From positions 1-36,939 of the forward strand of contig CALFMN010000061.1 of the NCBI GenBank assembly GCA_937879875.1: DNA of 36,939 bases. The letters run 5' to 3'. The position numbers and the translations under genes were made by a program. The stretch's first letter is position 1, and the number at the start of each line of letters is the position of its first letter. The DNA comes from an uncultured Chloroflexota bacterium (GTDB lineage Bacteria; Chloroflexota; Dehalococcoidia; CAUJGQ01). Below, in pieces: positions 17,202 through 25,745 of the stretch. The notes under the pieces were generated by a model. The model was not told the DNA's origin, ran no database searches, and saw only the letters and a list, made by a program, of their open reading frames with translations.

Positions 17202-18319
17202 CGCGGGCTCCCGCAGGCAGGGGCTGTGGCCTGCCCAAGTACGTCGCCGTTGAAGTCGAACAGGATCGCCTCGACCGTGAGGGCGCCGCGCACGTGCCCC
17301 CGGCTGCTGGCGGCGGTTTGCTCGGCGACCAGTTGGAAAAACCGGGCGACGCCATGCTGCTGCGCGATCTCCTGCGCGTGGCGCGCCGTATTCGCGCCGG
17401 CGATCTGTCCTTGAATCGCGGGCGGGGCGCCGGCGCGGGCGGCGAGCGCGGCCAAGAAGGCGGGATCGACGCGGTTGCCCGCGACGTGGGTCATGAAGTG
17501 CCCCTGGGCGATCTTGGAAAACTTGCCGATCATACCGGCCAGCACGACGCGCCGCATCCGTCGCTGCACCGCGCGCTTGAGCGCGTAGCCGGTGAACTCG
17601 CCCATCTCGACGAAGCAGATCTCGGGCAGGTCGAGCAGCGCCTGCGCGAACTGCTCGCTGCGGCCGCCCGTGCTGAGCACCAGCTCACGCTGGCCGTTCG
17701 CCGCCGCGACGTCGATGCCCTGGCCCACGCTCGCGCGGTACGAGGCCGTCGAATACGGTCTGACGATGCCGGTCGTGCCCAGAATCGAGATGCCACCGAC
17801 AATGCCCAGGCGGGCGTTCAGGGTCTTGCGGGCGATCTCCGCGCCGCGCGGCACGCTGATTTCGACCACGAGACCCTGCGACGCCAGCGCAGCGCCGGCG
17901 GCCCGCGCGACCTCCTCGCAAATCATGCGGCGTGGCACGGGATTGATCGCGGGTCCGCCGATTTCCAGCCCCAGGCCCGGCAACGTCACCGTGCCCACGC
18001 CCTCGCCGCCGCGCAGCTCGATGCCAGGAGCAGCCGCGCGCCAGACGCTGGCCCGGATCTCCGCGCCGTGGGTGACGTCGGGATCGTCCCCGGCGTCCTT
18101 GATCACGCTGCACATCGCCCGCTGCTTGCCGGTCTCGCAGCGCTCGATGGCGAAGGTCGCGTTGCGGCCGGCCGGCAGCGCGATCGTGACTGCGGCGACC
18201 GCCTCGCCGGCGAGCAGGGCGCGCGTGGCTGCCGCCGCCGCCGCCGCGGCGCAGGCGCCCGTGGTGTAGCCGGTGCGCATGCCGCGCCGGCGTACGATCT
18301 CCATCTCACCGTCGTTCAT
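17198..18319 (-). CDS. cbiD: Cobalt-precorrin-5B C1-methyltransferase CbiD
   Basis: A 373-residue protein that methylates C1 in the oxygen-independent pathway. Typical features: RTGYTTGACAAAAAAAATRALL near the N-terminus, VIKDAGDDPDVTHGAEI, VGTVTLPGLGLEIGGPAINPVPR, GGISILGTTGIVRPYS, and the C-terminal GKFSKIAQGHFMTH with a conserved His. CbiD replaces aerobic CobF, so together with CbiG it argues for an oxygen-independent ring path. ATG start overlapping the cobH stop (ATGA). Confidence 0.94.
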   Translation of the reverse strand: MNDGEMEIVRRRGMRTGYTTGACAAAAAAAATRALLAGEAVAAVTIALPAGRNATFAIERCETGKQRAMCSVIKDAGDDPDVTHGAEIRASVWRAAAPGIELRGGEGVGTVTLPGLGLEIGGPAINPVPRRMICEEVARAAGAALASQGLVVEISVPRGAEIARKTLNARLGIVGGISILGTTGIVRPYSTASYRASVGQGIDVAAANGQRELVLSTGGRSEQFAQALLDLPEICFVEMGEFTGYALKRAVQRRMRRVVLAGMIGKFSKIAQGHFMTHVAGNRVDPAFLAALAARAGAPPAIQGQIAGANTARHAQEIAQQHGVARFFQLVAEQTAASSRGHVRGALTVEAILFDFNGDVLGQATAPACGSPR

Positions 18320-19023
18320 CGCGGGCCACCGATCGCATCGCCCGCCGCCGCGGGCGTCGTCGCGGGATCGAGGGCGAGGCGCAGCAAGGCGTTGAGCGCG
18401 GCGGCCGCCAGCGGTGAGCCGCCGCGCGTGCCGCTGATCGCGACCGCCGGCAGATCGCGTCGCAACAGCTCTGCCTTGGACTCCGCCGCCGCCACGAACC
18501 CGACCGGCATGCCGATTACGCAGGCGGGGCGCACCGCGCCGGCGTCGACCAGATCGAGCAGCCCCAGCAGCGCCGTCGGCGCGTTGCCGATCGCCACCAC
18601 GGCGCCGTCAAGCCGCGCGATCAACTGACGTATCCCAGCCAACGAGCGCGTCACGCCGGATGCACGGGCGACATCCGCCGCGCCGGGGGCTTCGATCGCA
18701 CAGAGGAGATCGCAGCCCAACCACGCGAGCCGCTTGCGGTCGAGCGCGGCGGCGACCATGCGCACGTCGACCACGACGTTGCATCCTGACCTGAGCGCCG
18801 TGAGCGCCGCCGGAACCGGGTGTTCGCGGAAGCGCAGCGAATCGGCCAGCGCCAGATCGCCGGCGGCGTAGACCACGCGCGCGGCGACCGCGCGTTCCTG
18901 TGCGTTGGCGAAGCGCTGAGCGATCGCCTCCTGCACCGTGCCGAGGCTGCGGCGCTCGATCTCGGCAGGCGCCAGGGCGTACCGCTCGACAAGCGACCGC
19001 GCGGCGTCGCGCGCCCCGCTCAT
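18316..19023 (-). CDS. cobH: Precorrin-8X methylmutase, catalytic His replaced by Tyr
   Basis: A 235-residue CobH/CbiC homologue, which moves the methyl group from C11 to C12 to give hydrogenobyrinate or cobyrinate. Family features are EIERRSLGTVQEAI, ADSLRF, VVVDVRMVAAAL, AIGNAPTALLGLLDLVDAGAVRPACVIGMPVGF (in pieces) and ISGTRGGSPLAAAALNALL. The catalytic-His motif, normally of the type IHATGD, reads VVYAAGD here: Tyr52 stands where the proton-donating His is expected. The codon is TAC, one base from His CAC. ATG start overlapping the chlID stop (ATGA). Fold and role are well supported, activity less so. Confidence 0.9.
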   Translation of the reverse strand: MSGARDAARSLVERYALAPAEIERRSLGTVQEAIAQRFANAQERAVAARVVYAAGDLALADSLRFREHPVPAALTALRSGCNVVVDVRMVAAALDRKRLAWLGCDLLCAIEAPGAADVARASGVTRSLAGIRQLIARLDGAVVAIGNAPTALLGLLDLVDAGAVRPACVIGMPVGFVAAAESKAELLRRDLPAVAISGTRGGSPLAAAALNALLRLALDPATTPAAAGDAIGGPR

Positions 19024-21089
19024 GGCAGACGCGCCGTGCGGGAACGCGGGTCGAGGCCGGCCCCGCCGCGCAGATACGCTGCGCCCAGCCAGCCCGCCAC
19101 CGTCCGCGCCAATCCGGTACTGGACTGACCGGCCTCGGCGTCCAGGACGACGCTCGGCCAGCCCGCGCTCCGCCAGCGCCGCGCCTCGACCTCCGCCGCG
19201 CGCCAGGGGTCGGCGCCGCTGGCGTCAGAGTTTGCGCGGCCGTCCGAAACCAGCACCAGCAGCGGCTGCAGCGCGCCCTGCTCGCCGGCGGCGCGGCGGG
19301 CCGTCTCTGCAGTCAAACGCAACCCCGCCGCGAGCGGCGTCCGACCGCCCGTGGCGAGGGCCACCAGCCGCTGCTGCGCCAGATCGACGCTGTTCGTAGG
19401 TGGCAGCGCCAGCGCGGCGCCCGCCTCACGAAACACCACCATCGCCACGCGATCGCGCCGTCGATACACGTCGAGCAACAGATCGAGCACATGCCGCTTC
19501 GTGGCAGCCATACGCTGACGTGCCCCCATCGAACCGCTGGCGTCAAGCGCGAACAGCACCAGGCTGCCGCTGCGGCCGCGCCGCACGCGCTCGCGCACGT
19601 CCTGATCGCGCAGCACGATCGCCGGCGCGATCTGGCCGGGCCGGCGACGGGCAGGTTGATGGGGCGCCGCTGCACGCAACGTCGCGGCCAGCGCCAGCTC
19701 GCGTGGCCGGTCCCGCGGCCGGCCGAAGCGCACAACCTCGCCGCGTGTGCCCTCCTGCGTCTGCCGGCGCCGGCCGCGCGACTCGCGCCGCACCCGCGCC
19801 AATACCTCCGGCAGCGTCAGCCGCTGGCCGGCGGCGCCCGGCGGCGCCCAGCGTTCCGGTGCTGTGTCACCTGCGGGCACGCCACTCTGATGCAGCCGCG
19901 GCTCTGTGCGCTCTGCCTTACCCTGCCGCTCGCCGGGCATCTGTCCATCCGCCGCGGCGCGGGCATCGGCGGCCGTAGCGGCCCCGGTTGCGGGAGGCTC
20001 ATCCGTTGCTGCGCCTGCGCCGCCGCTGCGCTCGTCTCCAGCATGCCGTTCGTTAAACTCGGCGATCGCGTCGTCGAGCTGCTGCTGGTCGATGCCCGGC
20101 TGCTCGAACGGCTGCCGCCGGCGCCGGTGTGCCAGCACCAGCGGCGCCACGTCGGCGACGTCCGCTTGCGTGACCGCAAGCCGGCCACGGTAGGCGGCCA
20201 ACGCCAGCGCCGCGCGGCAGAGGGCGAGGTCGGCGCGCAGGCCATCGACGCCGAAGCCGGCGCAAAGCTGCACGGCGAGATCGAGCAGCGCGGCTGGGAG
20301 ATCGACACGCGGCAACCGCGCCCGCGCCTGTTCGAGACGTTCTCGCTCCACCGCCTCGGCCCGCATGTGCCCGGCGATGAAGCCGAGCGGATCGCGCTCG
20401 AAGGCCAACCGGTTGCGTACGGCCTGCCCACGCTCGACACCGTCTTCGAGCCCGCCGACCTCGACCGCCAGGGCGAAGCGATCCAGCAGTTGCGGGCGCA
20501 GCTCACCCTCCTCCGGGTTCATCGTACCCACCAGCATGACCTGCGCCGGATGGCTGACGGAGACGCCCTCGCGCTCGACGTAGTTGCGGCCCATCGCCGC
20601 GGCGTCGAGCAGCAGATCGACGAGATGATCGCCGAGCAGATTGACCTCGTCCATGTACAGAATGCCACGGTTCGCGCGTGCCAGCAGACCCGGCTCGAAG
20701 CGCCGCTCGCCGCTGCGGATCGCGCTCTCGAGATCGAGGCTGCCAACCACGCGGTCCTCGGTGGCGCCGATGGGCAACTCCACGACCGGAACCCGGCTCC
20801 GCTCCACGCGCAGCGTTTCGCCCGCGGCGATGCGCGCGGCACAGGCGTCGCAGGCGCTCGCGGCGTCCCGCGGATCGCAGCCGAAGGGGCAGCCGGCGAC
20901 GCGCTCGATCTCGGGCAGCAGCGCCGCCAGCGCTCGCACAGCGGTCGATTTTGCCGTGCCCTTCTTCCCGCGCACCAGCACACCGCCGAGCGCCGGGTTG
21001 ACGGCGTGCAGCAACAGGGCCAGGCGCATCTGTTCCTGCCCGACGATCGCCATGAAGGGAAATAGCGGGCGCATCGCGACGTCGCTCAC
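19020..21089 (-). CDS. Cobaltochelatase ATPase subunit, fused ChlI-ChlD (BchI-BchD) type
   Basis: A 689-residue AAA+/VWA protein that should power metal insertion by CobN. Residues 10-345 are the AAA+ module: Walker A GKKGTAKST (41-49), Walker B ILYMDEVN (Asp147-Glu148), and GTMNPEEGELRPQLLDRF as sensor region. Cysteines 67, 71, 80 and 83 form a CxxxC..CxxC cluster, common in this group. A Pro/Ala/Gly-rich acidic linker (about 350-440) leads to a VWA domain with the MIDAS residues DASGS (516-520), Thr584 and Asp616. The pair CobN plus ChlID replaces the classical CobS/CobT. GTG start overlapping the cobN stop (GTGA). Mg-chelatase for chlorophyll is unlikely, as the whole operon makes corrin rings. 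Confidence 0.9.
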   Translation of the reverse strand: MSDVAMRPLFPFMAIVGQEQMRLALLLHAVNPALGGVLVRGKKGTAKSTAVRALAALLPEIERVAGCPFGCDPRDAASACDACAARIAAGETLRVERSRVPVVELPIGATEDRVVGSLDLESAIRSGERRFEPGLLARANRGILYMDEVNLLGDHLVDLLLDAAAMGRNYVEREGVSVSHPAQVMLVGTMNPEEGELRPQLLDRFALAVEVGGLEDGVERGQAVRNRLAFERDPLGFIAGHMRAEAVERERLEQARARLPRVDLPAALLDLAVQLCAGFGVDGLRADLALCRAALALAAYRGRLAVTQADVADVAPLVLAHRRRRQPFEQPGIDQQQLDDAIAEFNERHAGDERSGGAGAATDEPPATGAATAADARAAADGQMPGERQGKAERTEPRLHQSGVPAGDTAPERWAPPGAAGQRLTLPEVLARVRRESRGRRRQTQEGTRGEVVRFGRPRDRPRELALAATLRAAAPHQPARRRPGQIAPAIVLRDQDVRERVRRGRSGSLVLFALDASGSMGARQRMAATKRHVLDLLLDVYRRRDRVAMVVFREAGAALALPPTNSVDLAQQRLVALATGGRTPLAAGLRLTAETARRAAGEQGALQPLLVLVSDGRANSDASGADPWRAAEVEARRWRSAGWPSVVLDAEAGQSSTGLARTVAGWLGAAYLRGGAGLDPRSRTARLP

Positions 21090-24000
21090 GCGAGCGCCCC
21101 TTCCAGCTCGGCGTCTGAATCCAGATAGGCGTCGCGCAGGGCGTCGAGCCGGTCCTCACCCGGATTCTGCCAGAGTCCGCGGTCGACCGCTTCGAGCAGC
21201 CGCCCGGCGATATCGCGCAGCGCCCAGGGGTTGCTCTCGCGCAGGAAGTCGCGCTGCTCCGCGGCCAGGACATAAGTGTCGGTCAAGCTCGCGTACATCC
21301 AGTCGTCCACCACGTCCGCGGTCGCATCGTAGCCGAACAGATAATCGACCGTCGCCGCCAGCTCAAGGCCGCCCTTGTAGCCGTGGCGGCGGATCGAGTT
21401 CAGCCACTTCGGATTGACCACGCGCGAGCGGAAGACGCGCAGCGCCTCCTCTTTCAGGTCGCGGACGCGGGCGTGGCGCGGGTCGGCGCTGTCGCCGAAG
21501 TACTTGCGCGGCGCCTGGCCCGTGAGGGCGCGGATCGTGGCGATCATGCCGCCGTGAAACTGCAAATAGTCGTCCGAGTCGAATATGTCGTGCTCGCGGT
21601 TGTCCTGATTCTTCACGGCCACGACCACCCGTTCAAGCGCCGCCTTGAAATCGGCGCGGGCGTCGGTGCCGAACTCGCCGGCCGTATAGGCGTATCCACC
21701 CCAGTTCAGATAGGCCTCGGCAAAGTCCGCGACGCCCTGCCAGTTGCGCTCGTCGATGAGTGGCAGAATCCCGGCACCGTACGTACCGGGCTTGCAGCCG
21801 AAGATGCGGTACCGCGCGCGTCGTGCGGCCGCGCCGGCTTCGAGTCCGGTTGCCGCCAGGCGCTCGCGCTCGGCGAGTACGTGGGCGAGCACGAAGTTCT
21901 GCTCCGACGGTTCGTCCAGCGCGGCCACGACGCGCACGGCTTCATCGATCGCCGCGATCAGATGCGGGAACGCGTCGCGGAAGAAGCCGGAGATGCGGCA
22001 CACTACGTCGATCCGCGGCCGGCCGAGCGTCTCCAGCGGGATCACATCGACGCCGAGCAGCCGGCGATTCTCTGCCTGCCAACGCGGCTGCACGCCCAGC
22101 AGCGCGAATACCTCGGCGATGTCGTCGCCGTGCGTGCGCATAGCGCTCGTGCCCCAGATCGAGATACCGACCGACTCGGGATAGCGCCCCTCTTCGCGCA
22201 GATGCTTTTTCAGCAGCTCGTCGGCCAGCGCCTTGCCCGTCTGCCAGGCGGCGACACTGGGAACGGCGCGCGGATCGACCCCGTAAAAGTTGCGGCCGGT
22301 GGGCAGCACGTGCGCCATGCCGCGCGTCGGGGCGCCGCTCGGCCCGGCGGGCGTGTAGCGGCCGTCCAGCGCCTCGATCAGCCGACCGAGTTCGTCCGGG
22401 ATGCGCCGCAACCTCGGCAGCAGGTCGGCGCAGACATAGCGCAGCACGCGATCGACGCCGGTATGCTCGCCCGAGGCTCCGCCGAGCACGCGCCGGAGGA
22501 CCGCGCCTGTTTGCGAGGGATCGAAGCCGGCAACGGCGAGTTCTCCGAGCAAATCGCGGCAAAGCGCGTCGATGGCGGCGTCCACATCGCCCGGCACGTT
22601 CAACGCCGCGCCGGTGCGGGCGGCCAGCCAGGCATTGCACGGAGCGGCAGCGTCTGCTCGCGCAGCACCGGCGGCGACCGCGACAGCATCGGGCAGCGCG
22701 GGCAGGTCAAGGTTCGGCAGGCGAGTGAGATGGAAGAGCAATTCGGTTAATTGCTCATCCTCCGGCACCAGGCCGAGCACGTGCAGGCCGTCGCGAATCT
22801 GCGCCCCGGCCAGCTCGCAGAGGTAGCCGTCGATCTCCTGCATGAGATGGGCGAAGTCCTTGCCGCGCATCTCGGTCAGTGAGACGGGCGTGCCGTCCTC
22901 GGTCAGCGCCGCGTCCCACTCATGCGTGTGCCCGCCGCCGTTGCGGTTGAGCAGCAGCTCCATCTCCGCGCCGAGATTGGCCTTTTGCAGCACGTCCCAG
23001 ATCTGGCGTTGCAGCAGCGGCGTCTTCGCCGGGTCGAGCAGCTCGACCTGGTAGTATTCGTCGATGAGCTGGCCCAGCTGGGCCAGCTCTCCGTAGATGC
23101 CGGCGCTGGTCATGGGCGGCGTCATGTGATCGACGACGACGGCGTGCGCCCGCCGCTTCGCCTGCGTGCCCTCGCCCGGATCGTTGATGATGAACGGGTA
23201 CACCAGCGGCAGTCCGGCCAAAAACTGGTCGGGATAGCAGTCCGGCCCCGGCCCGGCCGCCTTGCCCGGCAGCCATTCCAGCGTGCCATGCTTGCCCAGG
23301 TGCACGATCGCATCGGCGCCGAAGCCGTCCGCATCGCGCAGCCAGCGGTAGAGCGCGTGGTAGTTGTGCGTGGGCGGCAGATCGGGCAGGTGATAGATGG
23401 CGTTGGGGTCCATGCCGTAGCCGCGCGGCGGCTGCAGCGCCACGAAGACGTTGCCGAAGCGCAGCCCGGCCAGGGCGATCGCGTTTTCGTGCACGTAGGC
23501 CTCGCCCGGCGGTACGCCCCACTGGCGCACCACCTCGTCACGGCTCTTCGCCGAAAGGTCGCCGAACCAGCCGGTGTACACTGAGGCCGGCACGCGCGCG
23601 GCGGCAGCGGCCAGTTGATCCTCGGTCAGCAGCTCGGTGTCGTAAGAGCAGCGAGCGATCAGATCGTGAATCAGCCGGTCGCCGCCCTCCGGCACGTCCT
23701 CGACGCTGTATCCTGCATCGCGCATCTGCTGAAGCAGCCGGATCAGCGAGGCGGGGGCGTCGAGCCCGACCGCGTTGCCGATGCGGCTCGCCCGCGCCGC
23801 CTGGTTGGTGAGCACGATCGCGATGCGCTTGTCGGCGTTCGGCTTGCGGCGCAGCACGGCCAGCCGGCGTACCAGCTCGAGGCAGCGGTCGATGCGCTCT
23901 TCGTCGGGCACGTAGCGCACGGCGCCGGCGCCTCCCGGCGCATCCGCCTGCTTGAACGATACCGGCAGGGAGACGATACGGCCGTCGAATTCCGGAATGG

Positions 24001-25375
24001 CGACGTTCATCGCCGCGTCCACCGGACTGAGCCCGCGCAGCGAGGCCAGCCACTGATCGCGCGGGCTCGACGCCGTGACGATTTGCACCACGGGCACGTC
24101 CAGCCGCTCCAGCGCTGTCACCGCCCAACCGGAAAGCGCCGCCGTCTCCGGATCGACGCCGCCCATGGCGAATGACATCGTGCAGAGCACGGCATCGACC
24201 AGCGGCCGGCCGTTCTCGACGAAGTAGCTGAGCGCCTCGGGCACCCCGGCCGCATCCGTTTCTTTGAGCGAGTAGGCGAACACCGGCAGCACGTTCAACC
24301 CGGCCGCCGCGCCGCGGCGCACGATCGCGTCCACAAACGCCGTGTTGCCGGAGAGCAGGTGCGCCCGGTAGAAGAGCAGGCCGACCGTCGGCAACGCCGG
24401 ATCGTGGCGCGTGCGCCAGGCGGCGAGTGTGCCCTGCGGCACGTCGGGGTGGTAGATGCCATGGCGCGGCTGCGGCTCCGGTGGCTCGTAGCCGAAGCCC
24501 GTGGTCAGCAGGTGGTCGGCCAGAAAGCAGAGCGCCTGGGCGTAGTTCCGCGGGCCGCCGTGCAGCAGATAGGCGGCCAGCTCGTGCGCGATCGGCACGC
24601 CGGCGTTCGACAGCGCCGTCAGCTCCGGGTCGAGGCTGTCCGTGCCCGGCAGGCAGATCAGCCAGAAGCCGTCTCGCGCGGCCTCTGCCACGATCCGGTC
24701 CAGCCCGCGCGCGAAGCTGCCGCGCCCGCCCAGCAGCCGCACGACGACGACCTCGGCCGCGGCCAACTCCGCATCGAGGAACGCGTCCACGTCGGCATCG
24801 GTACTGAGGTATGAGGGGTTGATCGCGCGCACCGGCGGAAAGTCCGGCGGCAGCAGGGCGCGGGCAGCCTCGATCGCCAGCAGATCCGTGTCGGCCTGAC
24901 TGAGCACGAGGAAGCCGGCGCGCGCGACGGCCGGCCGCCCCGCCGGCGCGGCCGGCACGACGGCCTCGTGGTTCTCCGGCGCGTCCCAGGTAAAGGCGGT
25001 GAAGTGGTACGGCGCGAGCGCGGGCGGCGGCGGCAGATAGGCGTTCGCGGCCAGCATGGCCTCGGCGTAGTCGTAGATCGCCGAGACGCGCTCCGGCGTG
25101 TTGATCGAATGGAACCAGACGTGGCGGCCGTCGAACAGCAGCATCGCCACGTTGGCCAGCGGGCAGGGGCCGAGGCAGCCCGCCTGCGTGAGGTGGACTT
25201 TATTGCGCAGCTTCCGCCGCTCCCACTCGCCGTGGTAGAGGTCTTCCGGCACCGGCGCGAAGCCGCGCTCCGTGTGTCCGCAGCAGCAGCCCGTGGCGCA
25301 GACGAAGAGCTGGCCCTGCTTGCGGGCCACGTTCACCAGCTTGCCGTCTTCGCGGTGGACGAGGTTGTGCGCCAT
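21086..25375 (-). CDS. cobN: Cobaltochelatase CobN with N-terminal ferredoxin-like fusion
   Basis: A 1429-residue large chelatase subunit that inserts cobalt into hydrogenobyrinate a,c-diamide. Residues 150-1429 are CobN/BchH: for example PRGYGMDPNAIYHLPDLPPTHNY in pieces, HLGKHGTLEWLPGKAAG, FIINDPGEGTQAKRRAHAV, LPTGRNFYGVDPRAVPS, SIWGTSAMRTHGDDIAE and YAYTAGEFG. Residues 1-100 are extra: Cys26, 30-32, 67 and 71 in CATGCCCGHTERG and QAGCLGPCPLANVAM match thioredoxin-like [2Fe-2S] ferredoxins (CxGPC-type second pair). The protein is therefore about 150 residues longer than ordinary CobN. The ATG lies about 130 bases after a cobalamin riboswitch, as first gene of the operon, and its stop overlaps the chlID start. 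Confidence 0.93.
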   Translation of the reverse strand: MAHNLVHREDGKLVNVARKQGQLFVCATGCCCGHTERGFAPVPEDLYHGEWERRKLRNKVHLTQAGCLGPCPLANVAMLLFDGRHVWFHSINTPERVSAIYDYAEAMLAANAYLPPPPALAPYHFTAFTWDAPENHEAVVPAAPAGRPAVARAGFLVLSQADTDLLAIEAARALLPPDFPPVRAINPSYLSTDADVDAFLDAELAAAEVVVVRLLGGRGSFARGLDRIVAEAARDGFWLICLPGTDSLDPELTALSNAGVPIAHELAAYLLHGGPRNYAQALCFLADHLLTTGFGYEPPEPQPRHGIYHPDVPQGTLAAWRTRHDPALPTVGLLFYRAHLLSGNTAFVDAIVRRGAAAGLNVLPVFAYSLKETDAAGVPEALSYFVENGRPLVDAVLCTMSFAMGGVDPETAALSGWAVTALERLDVPVVQIVTASSPRDQWLASLRGLSPVDAAMNVAIPEFDGRIVSLPVSFKQADAPGGAGAVRYVPDEERIDRCLELVRRLAVLRRKPNADKRIAIVLTNQAARASRIGNAVGLDAPASLIRLLQQMRDAGYSVEDVPEGGDRLIHDLIARCSYDTELLTEDQLAAAAARVPASVYTGWFGDLSAKSRDEVVRQWGVPPGEAYVHENAIALAGLRFGNVFVALQPPRGYGMDPNAIYHLPDLPPTHNYHALYRWLRDADGFGADAIVHLGKHGTLEWLPGKAAGPGPDCYPDQFLAGLPLVYPFIINDPGEGTQAKRRAHAVVVDHMTPPMTSAGIYGELAQLGQLIDEYYQVELLDPAKTPLLQRQIWDVLQKANLGAEMELLLNRNGGGHTHEWDAALTEDGTPVSLTEMRGKDFAHLMQEIDGYLCELAGAQIRDGLHVLGLVPEDEQLTELLFHLTRLPNLDLPALPDAVAVAAGAARADAAAPCNAWLAARTGAALNVPGDVDAAIDALCRDLLGELAVAGFDPSQTGAVLRRVLGGASGEHTGVDRVLRYVCADLLPRLRRIPDELGRLIEALDGRYTPAGPSGAPTRGMAHVLPTGRNFYGVDPRAVPSVAAWQTGKALADELLKKHLREEGRYPESVGISIWGTSAMRTHGDDIAEVFALLGVQPRWQAENRRLLGVDVIPLETLGRPRIDVVCRISGFFRDAFPHLIAAIDEAVRVVAALDEPSEQNFVLAHVLAERERLAATGLEAGAAARRARYRIFGCKPGTYGAGILPLIDERNWQGVADFAEAYLNWGGYAYTAGEFGTDARADFKAALERVVVAVKNQDNREHDIFDSDDYLQFHGGMIATIRALTGQAPRKYFGDSADPRHARVRDLKEEALRVFRSRVVNPKWLNSIRRHGYKGGLELAATVDYLFGYDATADVVDDWMYASLTDTYVLAAEQRDFLRESNPWALRDIAGRLLEAVDRGLWQNPGEDRLDALRDAYLDSDAELEGALA

Positions 25376-25428
25376 CGCCGTCCGTCGTTGCCTTCGTCGC
25401 GGCCTGGCGGTGAGCGTACGGCGGGGAG

Positions 25429-25460
25429 ACGCGCGTCGGAGGGTGAAGCCTGACGCGCGT
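25429..25460 (-). promoter_or_regulatory. Hairpin between riboswitch and cobN start
   Basis: Perfect 9-bp inverted repeat ACGCGCGTC / GACGCGCGT with a 14-base loop, 53 bases before the cobN ATG. Together with a second, weaker hairpin (CCAACTC / GAGTTGG, 25464-25470 and 25493-25499) it fills the space between the cobalamin aptamer and the coding region, where the expression platform of the riboswitch is expected. No T-run is present, so control of translation or Rho access seems more likely than intrinsic termination. Confidence 0.4.
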
Positions 25461-25504
25461 GCCCCAACTCTCGCTCACTCGCGAAGCTCGACGAGTTGGC
25501 GCCG

Positions 25505-25622
25505 TGGGGCGGTTTTCTGGCTTCCGAAGCGGGAGGCTCCGGTTACAGTAGCGCGACTGCGCCGGCTTCCCACCGGCTTGCCCGCGCCCGCGGCGATATC
25601 TGTTCGTGCCTCGATGCTAGCC
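25505..25622 (-). promoter_or_regulatory. Cobalamin riboswitch upstream of the cob operon
   Basis: On the minus strand the conserved B12-aptamer core is readable in order: GGCAAGCCGGTGGGAAGCC (about 25564-25583), GCGCTACTGTAACC (25541-25554, containing the ACTGTxA signature) and GCCAGAAAACCGCC (25508-25521, the closing segment). This is the arrangement of AdoCbl-type riboswitches. It lies 130-250 bases before cobN, so high cobalamin should switch off the entire nine-gene operon. The outer limits of the aptamer are approximate. The remaining 120 bases to the divergent gene at 25746 should hold the operon promoter; I could not pick a convincing -35/-10 pair. Confidence 0.85.
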
Positions 25623-25745
25623 CAGGGCGCGGCGCGGGGCAAGGCTCGGCCGCGGCGGCCGCGATGGCGGGCCGGCTTCCCGAATCGTCGCTCGCGCGGT
25701 ACGCTGCGCTCGGTGGTCCGACCGATCGCTCGGAGGAGGTCCGCG

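Noticed and set aside
18900..21065. A 721-codon open frame on the plus strand over the chlI/D gene
   Set aside because: Mirror of the AAA+/VWA gene, with no domain of its own.
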